Of a stretch of DNA of 64,000 nt, positions 27,301-35,100 are shown in pieces. Origin of the DNA: Capitulum mitella (lineage: Eukaryota > Arthropoda > Thecostraca > Pollicipedomorpha > Pollicipedidae); the NCBI GenBank assembly GCA_030062745.1, contig CP099851.1, positions 5,147,661 to 5,211,660 of the forward strand, read 5' to 3'. The notes below the pieces were generated by a model. That model was not told the origin of the DNA. It did no database searches and worked only from the letters and a program-made list of their open reading frames with translations. The position numbers and the translations under genes were made by a program. Each line of letters begins with the position of its first letter. The stretch's first letter is position 1.

Positions 27301-30182
27301 GAAGTTCATGCCATTGGGCACATTAGCCTAGGGACGTCAAGCTGCCTGAGGATATTTCTACAGATCTTCAGTAGAACGGACGAATGTCCTACCCTGTTTC
27401 AAACGAATCGCGTGGCCAGTCGATGGCCGATGACTGCTGCCGGGTTCCAAGTGTGATTGCCCACATTTCTGTTGGCATAATATTCATTGGCCCATATATC
27501 TTCCAGGGCTATTGGGAGATACATGTTGGCAGCAGGCGACGTGATCTATCTCGCGATCATCATTAGCGCCCAAGTAAATACGGAAAAAAACATGCTGTTT
27601 GGGCAGAAGAACCAAGAAACCAAACAGGAAAGCTGCTCTTTCGCTTTTCGTTCTTTTCTTGTAACGCGGTTACAGATGCTAACCTGAGACGAGACCCTGC
27701 GGCAACGGATAACAAAAGGCAACGATCCCTGACCAAAGAGAGAAAATGGAGCTTTAAAGGCCAAAGTTTGTTATGTCTACAAAGCGATTAAGAGATCACG
27801 ATTCGGAGCTACGGCTCCTTTCGGTGCCAGGATCAGTCTGCTGTACACGTGACAATCAAGAGTGCATGCAAGAGAACAGGACAGGGACTTTCGTCGAAGA
27901 AAACTGTTCAGGCTCCGACACATGTTTTGAACCGTGATGGCCAAGCTGCGCCTTCTGGTCTCAGATCATCTGAAAACCATTTACATTTTCAGTCCCCGAG
28001 GATTTCCCGTGCCCTGTTCATCCGTGTCTTGCTGACAGCTGTGTGGCGAGATGCGCGAGACAGGCCAGTGAATGTTAAGCGAAAACCCGTACTGAATAAT
28101 TATCAATGGGTGACACGCGCATACAGCTTTTTGTCGATTACAAATGTTTTTTTGGCTTTCGCTGAAAATACTCTCCAATTTTTGGAACGAAGATATTCGC
28201 ACATTTTTGGACCAAAAAAACAATATGTTTATGAAAAGATGACCAAGACTGCGCATATCTTTCATGGATGCGACATTTTTAGTTAAGAATTCTGCGGAAG
28301 GATACACTGAACGACCTTAACGCTGCTTTAGTTTCCGCAGAAGAAAAAAGATCACATAACTTACATTAACGTGTTTGCGCCCGCAACATCAACATGTGGT
28401 GCAGCATAGCCGGAAATACCTTTGCATCGGTGCCAATCGCACACAGAAAGGGCGGTCGTACGAAATCCACTTGTTTTGGCAACGTCAGCGAACCAACACA
28501 GCTGCCGTTGTTCGCGATAAACCGTGCTACCTGTCAGCAGGTTCACACCGACAATGGCGCAGCCGCGCATTCAGCGGGCCTCGACTAATTCCCTGCGTCG
28601 AAAGCGGCGCAGTATCCAGAGCGAATCGGATTGCATTCCTGGGTAGCGGAGCGAGGCGCCTGCTCGTAACCGGCTTTCAACCGTGCTTCTAATGGTTGCA
28701 TGTGCGCACGGGTGATTTGAGGGCTCCGGTTTCGTGGACAGTTTTCTTTCGCTCACAGACTGCCCGATAAATTACGAAAAGAGTCTATTCGGCGTGCAGA
28801 ATGGCTGCGTCGAGCAGCCGAATGGCGCTTGGGGTAACGGGGCGCAGTCGACATGAATCGTCTGTGTGGCGGTAAAGTCATGACCCTTGTCGAAACGACC
28901 TCCGGTCGATCGACCCCAATGCCCGTCGTAAACCCCGGCTGGAAACTCGATACAGGGCACCGGAAGGGCCGATCAGGCGACGACCAATTGTTCGGCGCCG
29001 GTCCAGTCGCTGTTGACTGTCTCCGGGATCATATTCCGACCCCGATCAGCGGCAGCGCCCCGGGGAAATCACCGCTTCGCCCCGGCCCCGCTACAGCAGG
29101 GCCGGACAGGTCCCCAACATCGAGCTGGCGGGATTGACAACCAGGGTTAAAGATGCCAGTGGAGTTGGGGGAGCTGGCTCCTGCCGGCCGGGAAATTTGG
29201 AATCACGATAACGCCCGTTTTTTCCCTTCACAGTCGACTCACCGACTCTTCGAGAGTGAACGACCCTTCCGTATCAGGCGAAATTTTCGAAGCACATTTC
29301 CGCCAATTCACACCAAACGTGCATCTCCGTGCGCAATCGTAGTAAATCTGCGCTTGACTGTCGCGCGTTAAAATCACATGAGAAACTGCTGGATTTCTTC
29401 GTGTGAGGCGTTATGGTCTCCTTGTCGGTGTGCTGCCAGACAGGATAAGAAAAACTGAGGACAAAGGGGTCATCGTTGGCGCCTCGCCCCCCCCCCCAAC
29501 GGCTCCAGCCCCCGGGAATCACTTATGCGAAAGCTGAACAGACAAAAGCACGTACCGAGGGGTTTCGGCGGAAATTTAATCATTTCTGTTGAAAACAACT
29601 CTACATGAAATTTGGAGTCCGTTCGGCCACATGGGCAAACAGTGCTTTACAATACCATAACCCAAACAAAATTTTATTGCCCTTCTCCGAACTGTCTTGC
29701 TCAAAATCCATCTAAAAGAAAACGTTTACATGTGAACGTTTGCCAACACGCACTCCAGATTTTCCTGCGCGACGACTGCAACATCATAATTATAACTGGA
29801 ATGGAATGGATGGCACTCAAGCGCACGCCATAAGATGACATACCAAAGCTAGCGCCGACATCCTCACCTCGTATTTGATTCCGGCGACCCTAAGGAAAGT
29901 CTCCATCTTGAGGCAGAAAGGCGAGATGGAGGGGACCACCGGCGTGCGGGAGAACTGAAACAAGTAAACCACGTCCTTCTCAAAGTCCGGCTTGTGCACG
30001 GTGGGCTTGGGCGGCGCCGGGGGCTTCTTCTCCTTCTTCTCCTCCACCTTCTTGTCCTTCTCCGTGTCCTGGTCAGACTTCTCCTCCTTGTTGACCTCTG
30101 CCTTGACCTCCTCCTTGACCGGGACGTCCTGGTCCACCGGCGCCGCCGGGACCTCGGTCTTGGTCTCTGCCTCGTTGGTCAT
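682..30182 (-). CDS. fax: Failed axon connections (fax/FAXC) protein, whole coding span, 6 coding positions
   Basis: Multi-exon gene for a GST-like protein of the failed axon connections family, known in insects from axon growth and sharing the metaxin-type split thioredoxin/GST-C layout. The exons in order give an acidic/Lys-rich leader (residues 1-70), a thioredoxin-like strand-helix region (FSRTPVVPSISPFCLK, then KKGQLPFVELNGEEISDSSF), an all-helical GST-C region (NLQQALESKVPNM or its alternative; EEIEEMGKNDLKVLSDQL; KPFFFGDEPT; LDIVAFANVAQL; YPDWEEMC) and a highly charged tail. The model is about 380 aa. All junctions are GT..AG and phase-consistent except exon 4 to exon 5, which is off by one base. 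Introns total about 28 kb. The start is the first ATG of exon 1, in context GCCATCATGA. Family assignment rests on recognised motifs, not a search. Confidence 0.9.
745..2029 (-). other. fax intron 5 (GC-rich)
   Basis: About 1.3 kb between the exon 5 donor and the exon 6 acceptor. 750-1250 is very GC-rich with GGC/CGC runs and a C-tract near 1229. The remainder has ordinary composition. No gene was seen beyond the read-through tail of exon 5. Confidence 0.5.
1643..1648 (-). promoter_or_regulatory. Candidate intronic poly(A) signal for the read-through fax isoform
   Basis: TTTATT on the plus strand is AATAAA on the coding strand, 340 nt after the alternative stop at 1988 and within the intron between exons 5 and 6. 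Confidence 0.35.
1988..2320 (-). CDS. fax: fax exon 5; donor at 2030, or read-through terminal exon to stop at 1988
   Basis: Acceptor TCCGTTGCAG|CTGGAC. It encodes LDIVAFANVAQLVFLDKEV, then DCPLRTYVEENHTNLVGH, ANRIKERFYPDWEEMCQTL and LNTHLPKPPPEEAKEEEAKK, followed by more Glu/Ala/Lys-rich tail. The first half is the end of the GST-C fold. A donor, GAGAAG|GTGGGG at 2030, allows phase-0 splicing to the short exon at 682-744. Without splicing, 13 more codons (VGAWEAGLVRGRP) precede TAG at 1988. An AATAAA on this strand at 1643-1648, 340 nt on, could end that isoform. Confidence 0.87.
   Translation of the reverse strand: MDIVAFANVAQLVFLDKEVDCPLRTYVEENHTNLVGHANRIKERFYPDWEEMCQTLELNTHLPKPPPEEAKEEEAKKEEAEDKPEEASAEAAADKEKVGAWEAGLVRGRP
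2940..3275 (+). repeat. 28-bp minisatellite, about 12 copies
   Basis: Direct tandem copies of a 28-bp unit beginning GGGCCATCAGACCACC and ending CAACAGCCAGCC. Variants alternate CACCCAACAG with ATCTCACAG or ACCTCACAG, and a few copies read GGGCCGCCAG or GGACCACCAA. It lies in the fax intron between exons 4 and 5. Confidence 0.92.
3556..3765 (+). repeat. Pentanucleotide (GGTTC/GGTCC) tract merging into a 36-bp minisatellite
   Basis: 3556-3635 is (GGTTC)n passing into (GGTCC)n. From about 3636 a 36-bp unit (CGGCGTGGTATGGTCCCGG then TTCGGTCCGGTCCGGCT) repeats about 3.5 times. The larger unit contains the pentamers, so it probably grew out of them. Confidence 0.88.
3766..4874 (-). other. fax intron 4, remainder
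   Basis: Non-repetitive GC-rich intron sequence with G-runs at 4100-4135 and a short unremarkable stretch at 4400-4700. No gene or RNA could be supported. Confidence 0.4.
4875..5013 (-). CDS. fax: fax coding exon 4 (GST-C core)
   Basis: 139-nt exon, acceptor CACGTTGCAG|AAGTCC (phase 0). It encodes KSKAVKAVGLGVHKPEEIEE, then MGKNDLKVLSDQLQDKPFFF and GDEPTL. The only good donor is CTTG|GTGAGG, which leaves one extra base relative to the phase-0 acceptor of exon 5. Insect homologues read GDEPT-x-LD at this point, so the exon should logically end one base earlier, after CTT. A single-base assembly insertion in the CC at 4874-4875 (GG on the coding strand) would explain it. Confidence 0.85.
5014..5634 (-). 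other. fax intron between exons 3b and 4
   Basis: 621 nt, GC-rich, with no repeat or gene apparent apart from the GCGCATGCGC palindrome at 5604-5613. Splicing signals for the 3a/3b choice would be sought here and in the 136-nt intron at 5768-5903. Confidence 0.4.
5635..5767 (-). CDS. fax: fax exon 3b, mutually exclusive with 3a
   Basis: 133-nt exon, acceptor GCTTCGCAG|GGTCG and donor AAGTCT|GTGAGT, with the same phases as 3a. It encodes VVGWWRSKVPSRMLAGYK, then LDLQRMFQTKLPAALLN and FGFKLRMKS. Positions shared with 3a include the W-R-x-K-x-P core, the L..G, the L-x-L-Q pair, the K-x-P turn and the F-K-L-R-x-K end. Differences fall mainly on helix surfaces (for example E-S-K-V versus Q-T-K-L), so the pair would alter one face of the GST-C domain. 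A GCGCATGCGC palindrome (5604-5613) lies just past its donor. Confidence 0.87.
5904..6036 (-). CDS. fax: fax exon 3a, mutually exclusive with 3b
   Basis: 133-nt exon, acceptor CGCCAG|GATCAA (takes one base to finish the Trp codon) and donor AAACAG|GTGACT (phase 0). It encodes the first helices of the GST-C region: INKSWRCKNPGEWLKG, then TRLNLQQALESKVPNMVLN and MAFKLRYKQ. It is collinear with exon 3b 136 nt downstream in transcription: same length, same phases, and 18 of 44 residues identical by hand count. Using both exons together would shift the frame, so one or the other is expected per mRNA. Confidence 0.88.
6037..7445 (-). other. fax intron 2, first part (GC-rich, CGG-type repeats)
   Basis: About 200 nt of ordinary intron near 6200-6480, then 6530-7300 of GCCGGC/CGG-rich DNA. 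Long open frames occur in several frames on both strands, as expected where stops are rare, so I annotate none of them. Confidence 0.45.
7446..7640 (+). repeat. 30-bp minisatellite, about 6 copies
   Basis: Degenerate tandem units of about 30 bp with the core GGGAATCTGCTCCCTC followed by GTGACTCCAGGCA, varying from 30 to 33 bp. Located in fax intron 2. Confidence 0.85.
7641..8516 (-). other. fax intron 2 segment, no gene recognised
   Basis: GC-rich intron between the 30-bp array and the piggyBac-like element. A near-duplicated stretch of about 44 bp occurs at 8225-8330 (CACACCATCTGGCC versus CACACCACCCGGCT). The open frames look compositional. Confidence 0.35.
8521..9731. mobile_element. Non-autonomous piggyBac-like element, 1.2 kb, TTAA target duplication
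   Basis: The left end TTAA|CCCTATTCCCGG (8517-8532) and the right end CCGGGAATAGGG|TTAA (9720-9735) are exact inverted repeats flanked by a duplicated TTAA. TTAA duplication with termini starting CCC is the piggyBac hallmark. Inside the left terminus, GGCAGGGGGGGGCGGAATCC forms a palindrome with the following CCCCCCC. The right end has the same palindromic block, but about 23-28 nt of extra sequence separates it from the tip. The interior is AT-rich, carries AGGTCA-type motifs (8860-9010, 9140-9190) and has no transposase frame. Confidence 0.82.
9736..11655 (-). other. fax intron 2 segment with short E-box repeats
   Basis: 10020-10085 has three copies of a 22-bp unit with core GGCAGTGGTGGGT. 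10105-10230 has about three degenerate copies of a unit containing CACGTGTCC and GCCTCTGAAATGAGCC. 10250-11655 is unremarkable. An open frame at 11272-11646 lacks recognisable similarity and is not called. Confidence 0.45.
11656..11813. mobile_element. hAT-like MITE, 158 bp
   Basis: Ends CAGGGGCGG (11656-11664) and CCGCGCCCCTG (11803-11813) are inverted repeats of the CAGGGGCG type common to hAT elements. The flanking octamers TCTCATAG and TCTCCTAA agree at 6 of 8 positions, consistent with an aged 8-bp target duplication. The interior contains the G- and C-runs typical of such elements and no coding capacity. Confidence 0.6.
11814..13635 (-). other. fax intron 2 segment, very GC-rich
   Basis: 12080-13600 is dominated by GCCGGC/CGG words. 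Frames open for over 400 codons here are explained by stop-codon depletion and show no domain. Confidence 0.4.
13636..13880 (+). repeat. 19-bp minisatellite, about 13 copies
   Basis: Near-perfect tandem array of the 19-mer GACGCTGGCGCGGGACCCT, with a variant GCGAGGGCCCC form interspersed in a semi-regular order that suggests a 57-bp higher-order unit. Confidence 0.93.
13881..16299 (-). other. fax intron 2 segment
   Basis: 14200-14360 and 15700-16250 have ordinary base composition. 14580-15600 is extremely GC-rich with a (GCC)n run at about 15397-15425. No gene, tRNA or element ends were recognised. Confidence 0.4.
16300..16400 (+). repeat. CCCAGCYC-type simple repeat
   Basis: Degenerate hexamer-like runs of CCCAGC, CTCCAG and CCCAGT, continuing weakly to about 16520. 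Confidence 0.6.
16655..17150 (+). repeat. 20-bp minisatellite, about 25 degenerate copies
   Basis: Tandem 20-mers of the form GAGCACCGGCAGACCCACCG. Consecutive units can be read in register from 16740 to 16980, for example GAGTACCGGCAGACCCATCA then GAGCACTGTCGGATCCATCG. Copies decay toward both ends. The long minus-strand open frame over this array is a by-product of the unit. Confidence 0.85.
17151..17863 (-). other. fax intron 2, part next to exon 2
   Basis: Mostly ordinary intron. C-runs at 17699-17711 and 17805-17815 lie shortly after the exon 2 donor. No gene was seen. Confidence 0.4.
17864..18066 (-). CDS. fax: fax coding exon 2 (thioredoxin-like half)
   Basis: 203-nt exon, acceptor TTTCGCAG|AACGTG (phase 0) and donor CACTG|GTGAGT (phase 2). 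It encodes NVDHRMKLRSKKGQLPFVEL, then NGEEISDSSFIVKELSTKF, and ends in MISMIENHLHW, the Trp codon being completed by the next exon. The K-G-Q-L-P-F-V-E-L-N-G-E-E stretch is the signature of the fax/metaxin-like GST_N part and matches the insect proteins closely. Introns of about 11.8 kb lie on each side. Confidence 0.92.
18067..20430 (-). other. fax intron 1, part next to exon 2
   Basis: About 2.4 kb of mixed composition, moderately AT-rich at 18560-18720. No repeat array, RNA gene or coding exon could be supported. Confidence 0.4.
20438..20478 (+). repeat. (GGTCC)n/(GGGCC)n pentanucleotide tract
   Basis: Runs of CGGTC followed by CGGGC. The same pentamer family occurs at 3600, about 17 kb away in another intron of the same gene. 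Confidence 0.8.
20805..21020 (+). repeat. 19-bp minisatellite, about 11 copies
   Basis: Tandem 19-mers GCGGCGACAGCCCAACAGA with substitutions (AACCAACAGA, GACCACCAGA, TCTAATTGA). The period equals that of the array at 13636 but the unit sequence is unrelated. Confidence 0.9.
21257..21308 (+). repeat. (GGC)n trinucleotide run
   Basis: About 16 consecutive GGC units with one GT interruption near the start, inside 21.2-22.4 kb of GCCGGC-rich DNA. Confidence 0.9.
22385..22605 (+). repeat. 21-bp minisatellite carrying CRE-like TGACGTCA sites
   Basis: About ten degenerate 21-bp units, best seen as GAGTGACGTCACAGGTCTGCA followed by GACTGACGTCGCAGGTCTGCG. Most units keep a TGACGTCA or one-mismatch palindrome. 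Confidence 0.78.
22606..29867 (-). other. fax intron 1, part next to exon 1
   Basis: 22.6-25.7 kb is GC-rich with CGG runs (24130-24200, 25435-25460) and multi-frame open stretches. 25.8-29.8 kb is near-balanced. C-runs near 29490 resemble a transposon end. No exon, RNA gene or paired element ends could be supported. Confidence 0.4.
29868..30182 (-). CDS. fax: fax coding exon 1 (N-terminus)
   Basis: Encodes 105 residues. The first ATG gives MTNEAETK, followed by a long Lys/Glu/Pro-rich leader to about residue 70 (probably disordered). The start of the GST-like fold follows, with VVYLFQFSRTPVVPSISPFC and then KMETFLRVAGIKYE. The donor is GAG|GTGAGG, phase 0. An in-frame GTG 42 nt upstream is open but less likely as a start. 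Possible acceptors (CTAG, GCTAGCAG) lie just before the ATG, so a 5'-UTR intron is possible. The Cys in SPFC occupies the place of the GST N-terminal active-site region, but I infer no catalysis. Confidence 0.88.
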
Positions 30183-30330
30183 GATGGCTGCTAGCGGAAA
30201 GGCTCCGGCTAAAGGGAGAGGCACCTAAGTGAAAGAGCGACGCGCGTCCACGACACCCGGCGTCCAGAGCGTGTCTCAAGCCGGCCCTCCACTTTGAAAT
30301 GGAAGGCACCCCGGGGCGTGTGACGTCACT
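30183..30330 (-). promoter_or_regulatory. fax 5' UTR and probable promoter-proximal region
   Basis: Sequence upstream of the fax ATG. It is moderately GC-rich up to about 30330 and then changes abruptly to AT-rich DNA. No TATA box or clear initiator was identified, so the transcription start is not fixed. Confidence 0.4.
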
Positions 30331-33069
30331 TGAACCGATCGACTGAGCAACTTTCTTGCTATCGCAATGGAAAATCTTATACTAATCAAATAATTTCAAG
30401 TTTCCTATATTAATATGCAAGCACAATAAGTTGCACTTATTGAACCGTTGTAAGTTTTTAGTTTGCTATGATAATTATTTAAAAAGACGATATCTTTTGA
30501 CACAAGAATAGTACTATGTTGACTATCCAGGGCGTGTCCCATCGGTACCAATGGTCCGTGTAGCCCCTAGATATAAATTTGGGAGAAGTGTCAGTCTTTG
30601 ACGTACTGTGGAGTAAGAAATTTTAGAAGGGGGAAAATGTCGAATGGAGTCTCGGAGCTTTATCTTTCCTGAAACGGCCTTATTTCATACACCTCAAAAG
30701 GCACCCGAAGAACAATTGTCGATAGCGCTGCCATCTAGTGACCAATGATGAGTACCATCTTCCTGACAATGTACAGATGGCGCTCTCGGGCAGTTTTTCG
30801 TGGGTATTTTGTTGAGTAACGTGGTTGACTCATGGGGTGCACCGCTGGCGGCCAGTGAACTAAAAAAGCTCTTGGGTGCCTTGAGTCATACGTACCAGCT
30901 TTTCGGGGAAATAAAGTCCTTGACTACTTTGGGGCGTTTACACATGACGAAACGCCCCGAAATTTCAGCCAATCAGAGCGTCCGTAAAATTACGACCCGT
31001 TTGTGACTGTGTTCAAGACGTATCCCAATCATTACCTCAAACATACCAACTCATGGACGAATCTTGTGTCTTAGCTCAAACAGGTCAAGCAGTTCCACCT
31101 TAACAGGTCAGAAAATGCTCCAAAAATGTCCTTAGCAGAAGGGCGGATCCAAGGGGCGATGGAAGATGGGGGCTATTGCCCCCCCCCCCCGCCTCTCAGA
31201 CTCCGCAGGGACTCGTAGAGGTACCGTATGAGCTTCACAGGGTCTCCGTGAAAACCTGACTGGTTCTTGATGCAGTCAGGGGGGCTCGGGGGGGGGGGAG
31301 GTAGATGAGCCATGACATGGAAGACTGTTTGACTGCTGGAACGACACGCTTTCGTTCGTGAGCAGGCGCAGACAAGATACGTCAGCACAGGTCAGGTCAA
31401 GATCTGGGGCCGGATCGGGCAGTTGGCGATCCAACGAAGCTTTGAAAGACCTGGTGTAGCTGATAACTGCACCACACGTCTGTTGATCAGTTCTAACCGT
31501 TAGCTGTACGTCAGGTCATGACTGATAGATACATGCTCATGAACCCTTTATGTTTTTTGCGTTTTTCTGGCTTTAGCCATCAATATTCCTGTAGTATATT
31601 TTATTTTTCGGAAGAGACCAGAACGAGGCCATGAATTTCCCGCTTGGGAACGTCTTTGCCTGCGTCCTTAAGATGGCGGGATTGTGCGGAGTGGATGGCC
31701 TCTGACGCAGCAGGTGGTGGCGGACGGTTTGCTGCGCATGTTTTCTTGGCCTCTGTCGCCTGCGTTGAAAGGCATTCGTCCTCTTCAAAGGCACTGCAAT
31801 CAAAATGGCCATCTCCGGCAGACCTTGAATCCAAGTGTTCATGTTCACTGGGGTTGCATTCTTCGTCCAGACTGCCCATGAGCACCGCTCAATCTCGTGG
31901 ATGGCGGGGGGCAAAGTCGAGGTTCCTAAGGATTCCTGAGCTTCCTTCACCATTGTGGAACGTCGTCATCAGCCCAAAAACAAACCGACTTAAGGGGCGT
32001 TTCCTGGGACGTCTGCGACCAAAAAACAAACACATGACCACCATTCTGTTTGGCAAAATCCAAGTACTGCGCGAGAGTGCCCTGACTTCTAATCGCCTCG
32101 TGACACGTGATTTATGATTGTTTTGCGGCTTATGACTCATGATGGCTCGTGCCTTGCGTGACGCTCGTGAATAAATTAAAGAATATGCCCCACCTGGGTC
32201 TACTCATCATAAGTAGACTTGGTGTGAGAAATGCTGGGGATAACGTTTGCAGCATGAATGAAGTTCATAATGAGTTTGTTGGCACTTCGCCACCCCCCCC
32301 AAAATTGGGAAGCAAGGCATCTTGATCATCTCCAGTCTCCTTCAGTGCCTGCGATCTGAACTGTGGTGCGGCTCACCGGAATCGTTCCAACGTCAGACTG
32401 TCAGTGGAAACTGAAATCATACGAAACCGCTTGCCTGGAATACGATGTGCAATGGTTTCCACAGAAAATGCGGGTCTATGGGGAGGAAGGCGGACCCCCT
32501 GCCCGGCCCTTGGCTGCCCTGTGCTAGTGAGCATAACCCGTCACCGCAGCTGACGAACGACCGACTTTCTTAAGCCGGCCGTAACATCGGGATATGACAC
32601 CGTCTGCCGCCCTGGTGACACATAAGTGACGTCTCGAACAGCTGACGTGCTCGTCATTCCAGCGAAGACCGGAAGATGCCTAACTGAGTCGTCACGGTGT
32701 CGGCCCGCTCGTGCCTCGTGGTTTCGACCATGCCGAGTGCTGGGCCACGACTATGTCCGGTCTCTTCGTGAAAACTGTGCGTCACACGTGCAGCGGTCGT
32801 GCTTCCTGGCAGCACGATGTTGTCTGAAGTAGCTAGGGGCGTCTGGCTGGTGGGGGCAGCAGGCTGCTGGTGGTGTTCCGTGCACGGGAACAGCGCGGAT
32901 TGTCAGGAGCTAGTGGTCGCTCGTTCTGCGCACTCATTTCTGAGAACATGAAATACTTATTTCTGAACGGGCTTCAGTTGTTTACTAAACGACCGAAGCC
33001 CGAACGACCGTCGCCATTGAACGGAGACGTTTTATGAAAAGAACCGAACGTTTAATGCTCTGATATCTT
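30331..33069. other. Intergenic region with transposon-like fragments
   Basis: 31138-31300 holds G/C-runs and an AGGGGCG-type terminus (GGATCCAAGGGGCG) resembling a hAT-like element end, but no partner end was found. A minus-strand frame at 31604-31885 is Glu/Cys/His-rich and could be a decayed transposase exon. It is not called as a gene. Confidence 0.35.
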
Positions 33070-34030
33070 GCAAGGTTTGTGTACTCGAAAACGGTGTTCC
33101 GGGTTTTGACTTAAGGTCAAGGTCAAACCATGACCTGTGCCGGCTGAGGACCATTTGCTTAATTTATCTTAAACATTTTGCTTTTATATCAATGTGTTAC
33201 AAAACTTCTGAAAAGTTGTGATCAGGGCGAAAAACGGTATTCCAAATTTTGACCTCGGGTTAAGGTCCCTTGCATAATTGATATTTGACGTCCTGGCGTT
33301 CACAGAAAATGCTCGCGACGATTCACGAAAGTCGACATCGGGGAGAAAAATGGTGCCCTAGATTCGGCTTTGGGTCACGTCCAAGCCATAACCCCAGGGC
33401 AAAATGTGACCCACACCCAACACTTGCTCTTGACAGGAGATTTCGTTTAAGAGTGACTTGAAGACTATACATTGAGTGGGTTTCAAGTTCCTTGTCGTCA
33501 CGGATGTCGTCGCAAAAAGTTCAATCAACCTTTTTAGGCCTGATGTCACGGCAAGGGTACTGCTTGTTTCTGAAAGGAGCCTTTGCACAACTGACGTTTT
33601 GCGCCCTAGCTTTCGTACGAACGTGCCCTGACGACTGACAAACGTCGTCATTCGTGCGAAAACCGTGCCCCAGTTTTGACCTGATATCAAGATCAAACCA
33701 TGGTCTGTGTCAGTCAAAAACCCTCGCGTAACAGTTCTTTGACGTCTTGACTTTCATATCGAATGACTGCGATGATTCGCAAAAGTCAACGTGATGGCGG
33801 AAAAGGGAACTCCAAGTTTTGACCCGAGTTCAACTTTAAACCATGACGTGTGTCCATCGAGGACCCTTGCGTAATCTGTATTTGGCGTTCTGATTTGCCG
33901 TATGAATAGACCACGACGTTTCCAAAAAAAAAAACATGACTAGGGCAAAAACAGTTCCCCGGGCTTCGACCTGAGGTCACGTTAAAATGATGATTTGGAA
34001 CGAAATATGACCCCACCCAATTCTTGATCT
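33070..34030 (+). repeat. Degenerate satellite, about 145-bp unit, with AGGTCA motifs
   Basis: Units start with GCGAAAA-CGGT-TTCC near 33087, 33228, 33342, 33657, 33797 and 33943. Each continues with TTTTGACCTGAGGTCAAGGTC-like sequence, then ACCATGACCTGTGT, GGACCCTTGCGTAAT and a GACGATTCGCAAAAGTC block. Spacing is 114-157 nt, with one unit start unreadable. Confidence 0.65.
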
Positions 34031-35100
34031 TGACAAGAACTTTCGCTTGAACATTTTCTGAAGTCCATACATTGAATGGTGTTGACTTTGACTTTGACTT
34101 TATGGGGTCAAAGTCAAGCCAGGTCAGGACTGATAGTCGTTTCTATTTTTCCGACAAGGAGCAATGATTGTCCTCTGCTGCTAATGAATGATCTTCCATA
34201 GACAATGTTTTATTTCATTTCGTTTTGACATCTACCTATGACGTGACCTGACATGACCTCGCGTTACATTTGGTGAGCCTTTACCAAGAGGATCATATGG
34301 ATTTGCTTGTCTGGCTTGACCGATAGGAAGGCCAGCGGCAACCACTTCCATAAACCACAATGCAGATCAGTCCAAGTGTTATCATGTAGGTGACCTAGCG
34401 TGACTTCTAATGTTGACGTGTCACGGCTGTATATCCCTCTGGGGACCGTGTGCTTTGTAAATCCAAATGATCCATGCATTACATTCGCGGATATTATGGA
34501 AAAAACGAAGCATGTTCGCGCTACTGCCCGAAGAGGCGAAAACATGCATGAATGAATTCACTGATGACATCGTATCTCCACGGCCTGACCAGCCATGGAA
34601 ACGGTTTTAATGTCAAAATATGTAAAACTGATTGGTGAACAGACACTGAAAATTTGATTGAACTGGCTCTAACGTCTCAAAAGTTATTTAGGAAACCCGA
34701 GGCTGCACTATTTGACACGCCCCGGGCGTTGCCGGATTTATCATACAGAGAAGAAATCCCTTCATGTCGGCGGTAGTTGCCGAACACAATCAAAGGCATT
34801 TCTTCATTTAAGAGATGTGGAGGCTTTGAAAGTAAACGACATATCCGGCGCGCTCGGGACAAGCATTGGCTAAAGTTTGCGCCGCGGTTCGCGAGGTGGG
34901 CGGGAAGTCACAGTGATCCAGCTACGTGGCAAGGCCCTAGTTACGTGGGAATTCGGGCGAAAAGGGAAGAACGTCATCAAGCTGTTACGGTACAGAATTA
35001 AAAGGCCAAAAGTCCTTGCACGTGGGCTTTTCTTCTCCGAGGTAAGCAGGCTGAAACAGTAGGCCGAGACCATGGTCGTGTCAACGACCGTCCATTCAAC
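34031..35100. other. Intergenic, nothing recognised
   Basis: A short (GACTTT)n run lies near 34083-34100. The rest shows no gene, RNA or element ends. Confidence 0.35.

Noticed and set aside
27849-28286. 145-codon frame on the plus strand
   Set aside because: No domain or codon signal recognised. Inside fax intron 1.
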